A DNA stretch of 64,000 bases from the NCBI GenBank assembly GCA_013350335.1, contig CM023540.1:48652552-48716551 (forward strand), written 5' to 3'. This stretch comes from Chimonanthus salicifolius (taxonomy: Eukaryota > Streptophyta > Magnoliopsida > Laurales > Calycanthaceae). The notes beneath the pieces are model-generated. The model was not told the DNA's origin. It did not search any database and was given only the letters and a program-made list of their open reading frames with translations. Positions 10,165-22,116 of this stretch are shown one piece after another (positions within the stretch are counted from its first letter, which is position 1; the number at the start of each line of letters is the position of its first letter). The translations under genes and the position numbers were made by a program.

Positions 10165-12420
10165 ATAGTATTGAACACACAGAACAAGTTGTATGCCAAA
10201 GCAAGCAAATGCGAATTTTGGCTACCTGAGGTCAAATTCTTAGGGCATGTTATAACAACTGATGGTATAGCCGTTAATCCGGCAAAGGTGGCAGCAGTAA
10301 GCGAGTGGAAAGCACCAAAGAATGTTATTGAAATCCATAGCTTTCTCTGTTTGGCTTGATACTATCGGAAGTTTATCATGGACTTCTCCAAAATTGCATC
10401 CCCATTGACTCGACTCACGCAGAAGGGAGTCAAATATGAGTGGTCAGAGTTGTGCAATCAGAGGTTTGAGGAGCTGAAAGAGAGACTTACAACTGCTCCT
10501 ATTTAGTTTTGCCGGAAAGAGGCAAAGGTTATGAGGTACAATGCGATGCATCAGGAGAGGGACTGGGATGTTCACTCATGCAACGTGATCGTGTGGTGGC
10601 ATATGGTTCAAGACAACTAAAGATACATGAACGCCTCTACCCCACACATGATCTAGAATTAGCTGCGGTGGTCTTCGCTCTTAAAAGCTGGAGACACTAT
10701 CTATATGGTGAGAAGTTTGAAGTATTCTTAGATCACAAGAGCTTGAAGTATTTATTTGATCAGAAAGAGCTCAACTTGAGGCAGCGCAGATGGATGGAAT
10801 ACTTGGCAGATTATGAGTTTACGCTCTGGTATCATCCGGGGAAGGCCAACAAGGTGGTGGATGCTCTTAGTCGTATGTCTCATGCATCAGTGGCATGTCT
10901 GATCAGGACCGAATGGGAGATGTTGAATACCATTCGTGAGTTCAATCTATACATTGCAAACCATGGGAGTATGTACAATTTGATCATACGATCCAACATG
11001 GCTACAAAGATTGAACAGGAGCAGCAAACAGATCCGGAAATGGAAGAGACATGGGCCAAGATGTCTATTGGCGAGGTTGTATCGGATTGGGAATTACGAC
11101 CAGGACAGGGTCTTATATTCCGGGGTAGAATTTATGTGCCAAGAAGCTGCAGAAAAGAATTACTGATAGAGGCACATCAGAGCAGGCTCTCCACTCATCC
11201 GGGTAGCACAAAAATGTATCATGACTTAAAAAGACATTATTGGTGGCATGGACTCAAGAAGGATGTTGCAGAGTTTGTGGCTCATTGTTTAACTTGTCAG
11301 CAAGTTAAGACGGAACATCAGAAGCCACCAGGGTTACCCAAACCCTTATCTGTGCCAGAATGGAAATGGGAGCACATTTCCATGGACTTTGTGACAGGAT
11401 TGCCGAGGTGCTCGAAGGGCAATGATGCTATATGGGTCGTGGTAGACCGACTGACCAAATCTGCGCATTTTATTCCTATTAAGATGTCGGATTCTTCTGA
11501 GACATTGGGTCGGCGGTATATCTAGGACATCATCAGATTACATGGTGTTCTTGGACAATCGTATCTGATAGAGATGGCCGATTCACCGAAAGGGTGTGAC
11601 AGAGCATGCAGTCGGCCATGGGGACCGATCTACTTATTAGCACAACATTCCATCCACAGACCGATGGACAATCGGAAAGAACAATACAAACATTGGAGGA
11701 CATGCTGAGGGCGTGCATGCTAGACTTCAAAGGTGGATGGGAGGATCATTTGCCATTGGTGAGTTTTCTTATAACAATAGCTATCAAGCAAGTCTTCAGA
11801 TGGCACCATTCGAAGCTTTGTATGGTAGACCATGCAGGTCACCAGTGTGCTGGGCCGAGGTCGGCGAACCTGCGTTGATAGGACCTGAGTTGGTTGCCGA
11901 AACTACTGCACAGATCCAGTTGATACGTCAACATTTGTTGACCGCACAGAGTCGGCAAAAGAGCTATGCTGATAAGAGGAGGAGGTTTCTCGAATTTGAA
12001 GTGGGAGACATGGTATTCTTGAAGGTCTCGCCGCGAAAAGGGCACATGAGATTTGGGAAGAAAGGAAAATTGTCGCCAAGATATGTGGGACCGTTTTCGA
12101 TTATCAGAAGGATGGGAGATGTAGCCTATCAGTTGGCACTTCCTTCGCAATTGGCGTCTCTACATGATGTATTCCATGTGTCGATGCTGAGGAAGTACAA
12201 CCCTGATCCGTCTCATGTTTTGAATGTGCAAGATATAGATGTGCAAAGCAACGTCACTTATGTCGTGAAGCCAGTCAGAATATTAGAGAGTGAGCAAAGG
12301 GTGTTGCGTAACCGAGCGATTCAGTTCGTCAAGGTGGTATGGGATTGACATGGTGTTGAGGAAGCCACTTGGGAACTGGAATCGGAGATGAGAACATCTC
12401 ACCCTGAATTGTTTGTATGA
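10165..12420 (+). pseudogene. G2 pol C-terminal half (RT end, RNase H, integrase, chromodomain), broken
   Basis: After the stop at 10162 the pol continues with a 6-base loss near 10180, a TGA at 10357 and a one-base loss at about 10504. A 338-residue frame (10509-11525) then carries RNase H ([16 protein letters not shown]), the HHCC zinc site and the first integrase Asp region (MDFVTG). It ends at TAG 11523, shared with G1. Further damage: a base lost near 11551, TGA at 11597, a base lost near 11759 and TGA at 12346. The last part (11713-12420) has the integrase C-terminus (HDVFHVSMLRKY) and a chromodomain-like tail. A polypurine candidate lies just before LTR-B. Confidence 0.9.
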
Positions 12421-13846
12421 TATATTTTGAAATCCTACTTCGCTCGATTTTCGGGACGAAAATTATAAAAAGAGTATTGTATTGTAACACCCTGGAATTT
12501 CAAAGTTATCAATTTATATGAATTTATTCATATTTACGAAATTGCCATTGTGATATATTTGAGTTGAATTTAAATGGGTCAATGGTTCAAACAAGACCCA
12601 ATGGTTAGTAGTTTTGATTACAAAACAAATAAATGGATAAGATGAACTTAAACGGGTCAAGAATCATAATTGGGTCAAATTTAGTTAAATGGGTTAAAAT
12701 GGCTAAATGGGACCCAATGGGTTGAAATGGGCATGATTAATCATGAGTGAGCTCAAAGCTTAAGTGGTTTGAGTTTATTAAATATTTGAGTTTGTTTGAG
12801 TTGAAATAAATGTTGGAGTTTTCTTGAGTGGAATTTATTAGTTGAGTTACATTAATGAATGAGTTGAGTTTTGGGTGAGTTAAATAAAAGAGTTGGATGA
12901 ATAAATATTTTAAGTGAGTGTATGAGAGTGGTGTGTGCTGATTACAAGTTTTTTTTAAACAATGAAAAATGTTGGAATTGCATGGGAGAGGTACTTTATG
13001 CATGTAACTCCAAGATAAGAAATTTACGGAGGTGGCGTTTTTGGGGGTTACAAATTTGGGAGGTTTATTTCAAATGCAAATGGTAGGCACGTTGGAAATG
13101 GTTGGGTGTACATGGTTTGGGTCTTCAAAGGACAGCCAATAGATAGGTTTATAATTTATGCATGTAACTCCAAGGTTGGAGAATAAATGAGTTGCTGATT
13201 GGAGGAGTTACACACAATAGTTTATGTTTTTTTAAAATTCAAATTTTAGTCTAAACACGTTGGAGAAGGGGAAGAGTTTCATCTTAAGATGAAACCCCCA
13301 TACGAGTTCTTAATAAGAGGAGGAGGTTACACCAATGCATACAACAAGAGGCCGTTGGATACCCTTGGAGGTTCATCTCAAAGATGAAACCCCCAAGGAA
13401 GGTATTAAGAAATGAAGGTTACACAAAGGTTTCATATTCAAAATTGTTACATACGTTGGAACCATGAGGATTAACCACCTTAGATGGAAGGTCAAGGGTT
13501 AAAAACGTTGGAGGGTTTCATCTCAAGGATAAACCCCCAAATGAAATAAGAGTTAAAGATAAATGCAATAGGAGTTACAATTTTTGGTACCAAAGAGATC
13601 ACATGGGCTGAATGGAATTTAGCCAAAGAAGTTTCATTTTTACTCTCCCTATCTCTCTCTCTTGGCCATTCTGTATCTTCCCAAACACTAAGAGCAGCAG
13701 CTGGTTGTTTAATTAGTCCTTGGAATGATCCCTTTTCATCAAGACAAGTTCAGCAAAATGGAAGGAACAAGCGGGAGTGAAGATCAAGTGGAGGAGTCGC
13801 GGAAATGGTAGGTTTTCGATAAACTATCTTTAATTAAGAATTATGA

Positions 13847-15290
13847 TCCGGCCATTGGATGGCCAAATCTAACAAGGGTTAGATATTGGTTGGAAGTGCA
13901 TGAATAAGATAAAAAAATGGGTTATAGGGTTCGGCCACTTGGGATGGCCAAACCCCATGAAAAGAATGGGTTAATTTACATGGTCTTTTGGAACAAAATT
14001 ATGGACTGTTTTTGGATGCTAAGTTAGATTGTTTTCATGCTTTGAAAAATTCTAAAATTATGGTTTTAAGTGCCATGTGTTGGGTTATGGATTGGCCGAA
14101 CACATCAAGGGATTAATCTTGAATGAGATTGTTCAAAAAGGAGAGAAAACACATCATTGGGTTCGGCCATTTTGGTTGGCCGAACCCCATGATAAAAGTG
14201 GATTAGGTTTGGTGTTTTTTAAAGGACAAAAATCATGTCAAAACATGGTAAATTTTATATATGTCAAATGGGTCATCTTGTGGCCAAAAATCAGTAAGTA
14301 GGATGAGAAGATTTGCATCAAGGAAACCTTGGGGTTCGGCCATGTGTATGGCCTAACCCTATGGACTGTTTTGATGGTTATTTGGGTCAAGTGTAGGATG
14401 GATTTTTATGTAAACATAATGTGCTTTGATTTAAGAATAAGATAGGTTTATCTATGGACTTAGTGCTAAGTTATAATTGGATAAATGGATCTAAACCATA
14501 GGCCATGAGGTTCAGCCAATTGGGTTGGCCGAACCCCATGAAATGGTATGACATTTCATGGAATTATTTAATGGTTTTGTGAGATTTTAAAGGATTTAAA
14601 GTGAAGATAAGCTTACTGTTTTTTTTAAGTAACTATGGCTTGATTGAACCATATTAATACTATGGTTAAATTTTGGATTAAAACCATGGACAAAGGTTGG
14701 AATAATTACACCAAGAACCATAGGGTTCGGCCATATGTATGGCCGAACCCCATGGACTGTTATGTGGATATTTGGGTTGAGTTTTACAAAATGGAAATCA
14801 TACAAAGTGATGGGCTTCTTGGATGGTTTTGAAAGGTAAAAACATGATAACATTATACAGTTATCCTATGTCTAAATGAGACCAAAAACATGTTTAAAAG
14901 GACCAAAACATGGACATAGGGTTCGGCCACTTTGGATGGCCGAACCCCATGTAAGTATTTGATTGTTTGGTTTGGCTTTCAAGAAGATGGAAATCACATC
15001 AATTATGGACTTAGTACTAAGATGGTTTGTTGATGGACTTTGTTTTCTAAGACAAAATTAAACAAAGGGTTAGTATAGTGGCGTTGTTGTAAATATGATT
15101 GAAAAGATTAAATGATCAAATGAATAGACTTATGAGCCAAAACCTAAGGTGGTAAGGTTCGGCCATGTAATATGGCCGAACCCTACCAAGGTTCATTTGA
15201 GAGTTTGGGATACTTAGATGGTATTAATTAAATAAAAGAGTTACCAAGGTGTAAATGGGTGAGGTTCGGCCATGGGGTATGGCCGAACCC
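13847..15290 (+). repeat. TTCGGCCA/TGGCCGAA stem-loop array in LTR-B
   Basis: These are the same units and spacing as in LTR-A, with small differences in both arms and spacers. Examples are near 13927, 14160, 14725, 14921, 15157 and 15262. Conservation is expected from the recent tandem, so this copy adds little independent support. Confidence 0.85.
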
Positions 15291-15592
15291 CACAAAGTGG
15301 ATTTTTTGGGTTTTAGATCAAATTAGAATCATATGGTCAAATGATTAACTTGCTACCATGTACATAGGGTATTCAGATTTCTAGAACAGTGTACAAGCCG
15401 TGATCGAAAGACGGTTCAAAGGAAGGGTCGAACAAAGTAAACTAGTGTAGGTTTCCTACCTTTATTGTAACCACTATTCCATATGCTGTTTTATGTTGAT
15501 TTCGATATCTTATATGATTGTAAAGTTATGTTTCTAAATGACATGTTTGCATAGACATCTCATGCATGACATGGGATGATGGTGTTGTAACC

Positions 15593-15745
15593 GGAGGCCA
15601 CACTCCGTCGGGGCATCCGAAAGACCACTGTGGGGTACCTTGATGATGAGAATCCCATCAGGAGGAATCCGGAGGCCACACTCCGTCGGGGCATCCGAAA
15701 GACCACTGTGGGTTACCTTGACGATGAGAATCTCATCAAGTGATG
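15593..15745 (+). repeat. Two-copy 78-bp direct repeat in LTR-B
   Basis: CCGGAGGCCACACTCCGTCG begins at about 15593 and again about 78 bases on, as in LTR-A. Confidence 0.75.
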
Positions 15746-16283
15746 GCTGTGTTGAATGGTGATGGGTGGGACTAATTACATGTTTATTTCATACATAGCA
15801 TGTTTTTATGGAATTTTGTCTCACATGTATTATTATTATATTATTTGCATATTTTTGACTAACCATGTGGTAGCCCTATTCGGAAACACTACTGGGCGTT
15901 TTGATCTAACGCCCTATCTATATCCTTAGTGGATGACGCAGGGAAAGGGAAGAACGTGGATCGAGAAGAGGACCAAGCAAGGAAACTTGGGCGGTTTGAA
16001 TGATTTTGAATGGACTTGAATGGACAATTCATGGATGTGTTATTTGAATTATTTGGACAATGTAATTTGGTAACTAGATTTGTTGGCATGTAATAAGTAG
16101 ATAAGTAGATGCTGTGGATTGGTTTTTTTTGGATGGTTGAATGGTAGATTAATATTATTTAGTAATTTTGTAAAATAAGATTATGTACTTTGCTATCTAA
16201 GAATAGAAAATTGGAATAGTCTTAGGTTCTATTATAACCTCAATTAGATTAAAGCTAAGTTAATTCCGCAAGTTATATATGTA

Positions 16284-16362
16284 CCATGTGCGGATCAGTT
16301 TTATGGACTTAGTTCATACGCACATGGGCTTGGCCAGTTAAGGGTCGGATTTAGAGATCCGA
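16284..16362 (+). other. Paired hairpins near the 3' end of LTR-B
   Basis: CCATGTGCG (16284-16292) pairs with CGCACATGG (16319-16327). TCGGAT (16345-16350) pairs with ATCCGA (16357-16362) perfectly, where LTR-A has a mismatch. Confidence 0.65.
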
Positions 16363-16463
16363 ACTTAAATCGCGTCGTGACACTCCGCCCTGATCACATG
16401 ATTATTATATTTAAAAAAAAAAGAAAAACTCTGAAAATTAGAGTGAAAAGGGCGGGGCGTTAC

Positions 16464-17086
16464 TGTCCCTTGCTTTATTTAAATCTTTAAATCTAAGCCA
16501 TTCATTCCACCTCCTTTCATTTATAAATACTACCCCTCTCGCATTGAGAAAATTGAACTTGGGCATTGAAGAAAAGGCTGTCCAAAGTAAAGGAGGTGAA
16601 GAAGAGAAAGAGAAAGACTGTGGGATTTTCAATCCACATTGGGTTCTAAGGTTGGTGGATTTTGATTTCCATTGTATTTTTCTTATGTCGTTATTCCAAA
16701 ATTTCATTAATTTGTAATTTTTAATTCCATGTTTTAATTAATAAAAGAAGGTGAGATAATTAGAATTATAGTTTTCCAATTGTTCTTTCATGTGTAATGA
16801 AAATTTCCATTTTATTTCATTCTTTTCATGATTTTATGTTGTTTATTTTTCTAAGAAATTCAAGGAAAGTGAGATTATTTTAGGATTGGTCGAACTTGAT
16901 TTTTCCTGTATAAGACACTTTTTAAGAGTGAGAATATTTTAGATTCAGAATTACAAGTAGAAATTTTACCCTAAGACCGGAATTGAATTTTCTTAGTTAA
17001 ATGGATTTCGTAGATTTCATATTTAGAATTTTAATGAATAAGAGATCTTGAATGCTCCTTAATTCTTTGATCCAATTCCATTGTAA

Positions 17087-17124
<38 letters not shown>

Positions 17125-17570
17125 AGGTAATTTAGATGTTATTTTTGTTTTCTATAGTTTATAAATTCAAATTCTTGAAAATTGTGGAACTAGGTTGGTA
17201 AATTAATTAATTGCATCTTAATTTTGTGTTCTAAGTTAGATTAAGATTATTTATAATTTTTAGATTAATTCGACTATCTTAATTGAAGCTAGATGAATTT
17301 TGTGTTTTCCAAGAAAATTAGATCTCTTGAATGGTTAATTTTTAATTTTAGATGTTGTTCCTATATTTAGAGTTGTTTTCTATTTTTAGAATGTTTTTAA
17401 ATTAAAATTAGAGTTCCTAGATTAGAGAATAAATTCCATTTTTAAGATTTATTTCTATGATTTTCTAAATTCCTTAAAATATATAATTCAGTGGTCACGG
17501 ATATATTTTCCTAAGTTCCGATGGGTTCGTGCGCTTGCGAGTTATAAATTAAAATTTGCACAATATATAC
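16464..17570 (+). repeat. Possible Athila/TAT-like LTR remnant
   Basis: This is AT-rich sequence without an open frame. Near 17525-17560 it carries a TTCGTGCGCTTGCGAGTTAT segment followed by an A/T-rich end. That resembles the 3' end of the LTR at 50836-51776, which has TTCGTGCTCTTGCGAGTTAT. Such a segment is typical of the U5 end of plant Athila/TAT LTRs. The left border and any interior are not seen. Confidence 0.35.
17086..17124. repeat. (TA)n(TG)n microsatellite
   Basis: A run of alternating TA passes directly into alternating TG. Confidence 0.9.
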
Positions 17571-17869
17571 TGTATACTAAGTAATTGATTATTGAATTTG
17601 GAACATTTCTTTGGTACAGTAACAAAATCTCTTGATTGTAATAGAGAAGTCAAAAACACTATAAGTGTGCTATACTGCACACATGTGAAAGTGTTTTCAT
17701 ATACATTAAAGAAAGACCATCTACAAAAATCCTATGCAGCATCTCCAAAGTTCCACGATATATTTCAAGTACATGTATAAGAAATAAACTTAATTACAAT
17801 TCTCTTACAAAGGTCCATCTATCTTAGATTTCATAGATTTTTTCCTCATGCAGTTTCTTAATGTAATAC
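17571..17869. other. No feature recognised
   Basis: This is AT-rich sequence with only a short open frame (17592-17777) that has no recognisable motif and is most likely chance. Confidence 0.4.
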
Positions 17870-18040
17870 ATAGTATATATATACTGTATAACAGTATGCT
17901 GAGATAGTGTTATACATAACAATATACAATATTGTATACTGTATAACACTTTACTGCATAACTATATAGTGTATACAATACTGTATACAAAATTCTATAC
18001 TGTATAACAGTATACTGTTATAGATACAGTCTATTGTACA
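17870..18040. repeat. TATAC/GTATA-rich tract
   Basis: Words such as ATACTGTATAACAGTATA recur many times, and a 16-base palindrome TATACAATATTGTATA lies at 17923-17938. The tract resembles 470-570, on the other side of the gypsy array. Confidence 0.6.
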
Positions 18041-18220
18041 CGAATAGAAGAGGAAGAAAAGAGAAGAAGATTTGCAGAAGAAGAAAAATGAAACATGAAG
18101 AAGAAAAAAGAAGAAGACTTGCAAAAAACAGTCATAGAATTGGAAAAGAGTGAAAAAAAAACCCATACCTAGACGAGAAGATCTGTAGAGGCTTGCGAAT
18201 GCCTGGAGGGAGTCAGAGAT

Positions 18221-18375
18221 GAGCTGCAACTCCTTGGATGGAGTTGCAGATGGCTTATGAATCCTTGGATGGAGTCGTAGTTGGCTTGTGAATCTTTCAA
18301 TGGAGTCGCAGCTGGCTTGTGAATCTTTCAATGGAGTCTCAGATGGCTTGTGAATCTTGCAGTTGCAGATGGGTT
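18221..18375. repeat. 31-bp tandem repeat, about 4 copies
   Basis: A unit starting GGCTTGTGAATC and containing ATGGAGTCGCAGCT repeats with period 31 (starts near 18252, 18283, 18314 and 18345, with degenerate copies on each side). It lies beside an AAGAAGAAGA-rich purine tract (18040-18160). The minus-strand open frame over it (17951-18331) simply reads through the repeat and the purine tract. Confidence 0.7.
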
Positions 18376-18539
18376 GCGAATGGGATGCTAAGGGTATGAG
18401 ACATGGGATAAGTTTCAGAGACTAAAGAGAAGTTGTAGAGGCCTTGGAGAGTTGAATGAGATATTCTCTCGATATTGTTGGCCAATGAATGAGATTTACT
18501 CCAGAATTTAGGCTAATACACGTATTACTTGCTTAAATG

Positions 18540-18775
18540 GCCATGCAACCAACGTTTCATAATCCCATGCAAAATTTTTGGCTCCAAAATTTTGTATTGT
18601 GTGACTCTACGAGTCTATTATTCGACTCGTATGATTCACAAGTCGAACAGAAAATCGTTCGATAATAAGCAGTGGTCGATATTGTAGTCGAATCGAATTG
18701 GGTGAAGATCCGAGTCGATACGAATTGCACGAGTTGAGTTGCAAATCGTGCAATTTTGACAACCTTAGTCAAATT
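18540..18775. mobile_element. Possible small hAT-type MITE end
   Basis: The segment is rich in GAGTCG/CGACTC words and ends AATTTTGACAACCTTAG, which resembles termini of non-autonomous hAT elements in plants. No matching inverted left end or target duplication was found. Confidence 0.25.
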
Positions 18776-19479
18776 CACAAGTCTCAAACCAACAAAACAG
18801 GGTGCAATAGGGCCAACTCTCCCGGGCCTATTGGAACTGCCGTCGCTTGGGAAGCATAGTCCCAAACGTGACTGTTTAAACCCCTCTTCTAGCACCACGT
18901 CTTGGTCTGATGAGAAGGGGTGGCTCTCCAATCGGCCCAGGTCTTCTAACATCTAGACCAAAAATCTTCAATCTCTAGAACTCTGCTACTTACTGCAATA
19001 GTTAAACTCACAAGCAAACTCGATGTTGCTAAAAAAAATAATTTTATTTCTCCAATCCATTGCTTCCCTACGATTATAAACTACAACTCTTTAAATAAGA
19101 AAAGCATACCGACTCTAAAACTTTGGAGCCAACCCTCCAATCACCAACACACTACAATTACTAACGAATTTCAAATAGTACCCAAATCCTAGTTCTAATT
19201 AACATATAGTTCTAAATAGAAACATGACTAAGCAACTAATTCCCACAGACAAAAAGACCCCAATACTAATCTGATTAGGATTCCACTTCGTTGGGTATTC
19301 CTGGGTGCTCCCAAAGTCTGTCAAAGGCCATTTCTTGCAACTGGCCATGTGCTCCAACGTATGAGTTTTCATTGGGCCTGAATAGTTGGGCCTGACTTAC
19401 TATCATGGACTTGCCTCGATTTGGACTTGAATCGACCAAACTCTCACACACCCACAGGGATCAAACATAAAATTTTCAT
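18776..19479. other. No feature recognised
   Basis: This is mixed sequence without a supported gene. An open frame on each strand (18557-18952 minus, 18756-18953 plus) overlaps the other, and neither shows a known domain. The segment just precedes repeat R1. Confidence 0.35.
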
Positions 19480-19839
19480 CTACACAAGGAGGGTCACATG
19501 ATTTTTGTGTGGCTTTCCTTGGTGGCTAGGTCAAGGTGGAGAGAAAATAAGAGATTGGGAGAGAAATTAGGAATTGGATTGGTTTGGGATTGGGAAAAAT
19601 CGTGTGGGATACTTGGGGATTGGATTATGAGGTGTGTTTGGATTTTAGGGATGTATCTAGATGGTTTTTAGTCTAAGTGCTTGGAGAAGTTTTAGGTGCA
19701 AAAATCATGGGATGATGAGGTGTGACATGCGCATGGGGGACTAGCTTTAACTACAAGTTGTTCATAACTTAGGGTTTGGTGAATGAATGGCTAATATTGG
19801 TTTGGGTTAAATCTAATGGTTCTAGGGTTAATTGGCTAA

Positions 19840-19907
<68 letters not shown>

Positions 19908-20930
19908 TAGGTATCTAATAGAGGGTTTCAATTCAAAGGTGGAGATGAATAAATGATATGATGAATGGCCTAGATCTGGTGCAAAATATGTATGTGATGG
20001 ATGAATGTGAAGGCTCTAGGGTTTTCCTAATGATGTGGATGGTTGTGATGAAATATCCTAAGATCTAATGGCTTGAATAATTGGTGGGTGGTCTAGGTGG
20101 ATGGATGGACAGATGGTGCATGGATGATCATAATCCTAAGGTTAATCTATATGATGAATGGTTTGGATGTCCTAGATCTAATCATGATGAATGAATGGGT
20201 TGGATTGACTAGGTGGATCTAGGGTTTGATGATATGAAATGCATGGGATAAATGAGATGCATGAAGTGAATGGTTTTAATTGGTTGATTGGGTCAATGGA
20301 TGGTGTGGATGGGAGATTGGAAATTGGATGGTTAAGATTGGATAGGTAAGATGGGATATGGACATGGGTTTTTGGGTTTGGACTTAAAATGGATTTGAGC
20401 TTCAGGGTTGGTAAACTTGGATTTGAACCTGGAACATTGGATCTTTAAATTGGACTTGGACTTGAATTGGAGACTTGGACTTAAGCTTGCTGGGCTTCAA
20501 TTCACTTTGGCCTGGCCCACATTGGGAAATGCGCCTGAAGTGTTTGGCCTGGCCTATTGTCTGGCATTTGGAGCAAAGTTTGGCCCAATTGCAGTTGATC
20601 TCTGGCCCATGGATATTCTTCTCAGACTCTTGGCATCTTAATTGCAGACTTTGATTTTAAAATTAAATAATTAATCAATAGCACTATAATTCTAAATATT
20701 AAATAAATCTAGACTCATAAATGGATCCAGATTATTCAATTTACATCAAAATCCCTGCATGAATTAATTATGAAATTCTAAAATTTCCATTTTATACATG
20801 AATCCTTGTTTTTCCATATTTGTATCTACAAAACTAGAAAAAACCATTAAACGTATCTTTTATATACAAAATTAAGGCTAACTTAATCATAATTAAAGGG
20901 TAAAAATGTAAGATTTTTAGACTCAACAGA
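19480..20930 (+). repeat. Dispersed repeat R1
   Basis: From about 19560 to 20780 this matches 47930-48900 (R2), with shared stretches such as CTTTGGCCTGGCCCACATTG, CTCTGGCCCATGGAT and AAATGGATCCAGATTAT. It is rich in GGATGG words and carries a long (TA)n run. No domain, primer site or clear termini were found, so the class is unknown. Both copies lie next to SIRE-like copia LTR sequence. Confidence 0.55.
19844..19905. repeat. (TA)n microsatellite
   Basis: About 31 TA units in a row, inside R1. Confidence 0.95.
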
Positions 20931-21085
20931 CACAACATATCTTGATTAATTTGATTTATGTGCTGCAAATTGTTTAATTAATCAAGTAATTTGTAAAAGG
21001 ACCAACGAATTTGTAGATTGCCCTATTCATCTCTCCTCTAGGGTCAATCTTGTTCTAGTTCATAGGACTTTCAGTTATCATCAAA
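20931..21085 (+). repeat. SIRE-like copia LTR 3' end, remnant
   Basis: The segment with AAAGGACCAACGAATT, CTAGGGTCAATCTTGTTCTA and GGACTTTCA matches the end of the E6 LTR (53868-53968). What follows, AGTTATCATCA, is a decayed form of the primer site. Confidence 0.65.
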
Positions 21086-21179
21086 ATATCATTTCTAATC
21101 ATGGGATGAAACCCTTGGGGCTAACACAGACATCAGTCTATCTCTAAATCAAGGTTACCTTATAGATCTATTGTTGACC

Positions 21180-21530
21180 GTAGTGCCTCAAGTTCAAAGC
21201 TGTTGCAGAAGATGAATGACAAATCGTCAACATCATATGCGAAGGGAAAAAGAAAGTTAAGTATTTCAAGTGCAATGAAGATGGATATATTACACCTGAA
21301 TGTCTACGGAGGAATGTTCACTTGGTAGAATAAGATTTAGATGGAGAATCGCAATATGACACATAATTTAATATCAACGAGGACGAGATGATCTATGCTA
21401 ACTCCAATGACGTTCTTATGATAAGATAGATTTTGTTGGCTTCTCAGCAGGACATTGAGAAGGATTGCTTAGTTCAAGCATATTTTGGACAAGCATGATC
21501 ATAGATGGAGGAAGCTGCACAAGCATATTT
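21180..21530 (+). pseudogene. Gypsy gag-protease scrap
   Basis: Conceptual reading gives a CCHC-like knuckle (FKCNEDGYITPEC, with Tyr for the usual His) near 21265-21305. About 55 residues later comes IIDGGSC near 21495-21520, the protease active-site form common in plant gypsy chromoviruses. Several stops and at least one frameshift break it. It is not from the G1-G5 family, whose motif is DSGAS. Confidence 0.5.
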
Positions 21531-21781
21531 CACATGGTGTCTTATGTAAACCCTGATTAGGATAGTGTATATCATCAGTTTATGAAATAGAGAGCATAAC
21601 ATCAGTAACGAGAAACGCCTCTTGTTTGTTTTGTGTTTGAATATAGTAGATCGATTTGAACCCCATGAACAAAAGGGAATCAAATAAAATCGTTGTGTTG
21701 TGGTTTGCTTCTCTTTATTCATTTCTCTTTTCTATCTTCGATATTGTTGTTTGTGTAAATGTTGATTTTCTACCAATAGGT
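21531..21781. other. No feature recognised
   Basis: T-rich sequence between the gypsy scrap and element B. It may be part of another LTR end, but nothing identifies it. Confidence 0.35.
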
Positions 21782-21944
21782 TGTTGGGATCTAATCCTCA
21801 ATGCGGAAACCTCTGGCCTACGTTGACGGAGCAACGAATAGCTTCACTAAATGAGAGAAAAGAGAACAATACACGTACAATCAATGACTCCCTGAGTTTA
21901 ACTCTTAAACCCAACACCTGAGTCCCATGTACAACCATCTCTCC

Positions 21945-22116
21945 TATTAGCACACATGCCAACTCAGACGGTTGACCTTCCTCTTTGGAATATTTCCTAT
22001 CCCTAATCAAGGGATTGTAATTGATTCATGTAATTGACCTCCACTAGAGAGGATTGTAACACTATAAATACAGATGCTAATGGAATAGAATGTATGCAGT
22101 TATTCCATATTCTACA
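21945..22116 (+). repeat. Element C 5' LTR
   Basis: Starts TATTAGCACACATGCC (the canonical TG appears as TA in both LTRs) and ends ATTCTACA, 172 bp. It contains the TATA box. The 3' LTR lacks the middle 82 bp. Confidence 0.9.
22063..22070 (+). promoter_or_regulatory. TATA box of element C LTR
   Basis: TATAAATA lies about 50 bases before the LTR end, in a place expected for the element's own promoter. It is absent from the deleted 3' LTR. Confidence 0.6.

Larger units (their letters stand above)
609..16463 (+). mobile_element. Tandem Ty3/gypsy (Tekay/Del-like) array G1-LTR-G2-LTR
   Basis: The order is interior (609-3570), LTR-A (3571-7413), interior (7414-12482), LTR-B (12483-16463), all on the plus strand. 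The two interiors and the two LTRs are nearly identical. The single middle LTR serves as 3' LTR of G1 and 5' LTR of G2. G1 is cut on its left in the middle of pol. The lineage call rests on the iMet primer site, TGTAACACC/GTTACA termini, gag-protease-RT-RNase H-integrase order and a C-terminal chromodomain-like tail. Such tandems are known products of unequal recombination between LTRs; how this one formed is inference. No target duplication can be tested because the left end is missing. Confidence 0.85.
12483..16463 (+). repeat. LTR-B: 3' LTR of G2
   Basis: It starts TGTAACACCCTGG and ends GGCGGGGCGTTAC, followed by unrelated sequence, giving 3981 bp. It matches LTR-A throughout and keeps about 132 bp (from roughly 15812) that LTR-A has lost. 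The final A expected after GTTAC is T here. There is no coding capacity. Confidence 0.9.

Noticed and set aside
17951..18331. 126-codon minus-strand frame with a Phe-rich hydrophobic end
   Set aside because: The Phe run is the complement of an AAGAAG tract and the rest is the 31-bp tandem repeat; no start context or domain.
18557..18956. Opposed open frames on both strands (131 and 66 codons)
   Set aside because: They overlap one another, show no known domain, and lie in repeat-flanked sequence; a host gene cannot be supported.
20408..20641. 77-codon frame in R1
   Set aside because: The homologous R2 segment is not open in the same way, so there is no sign of coding conservation.
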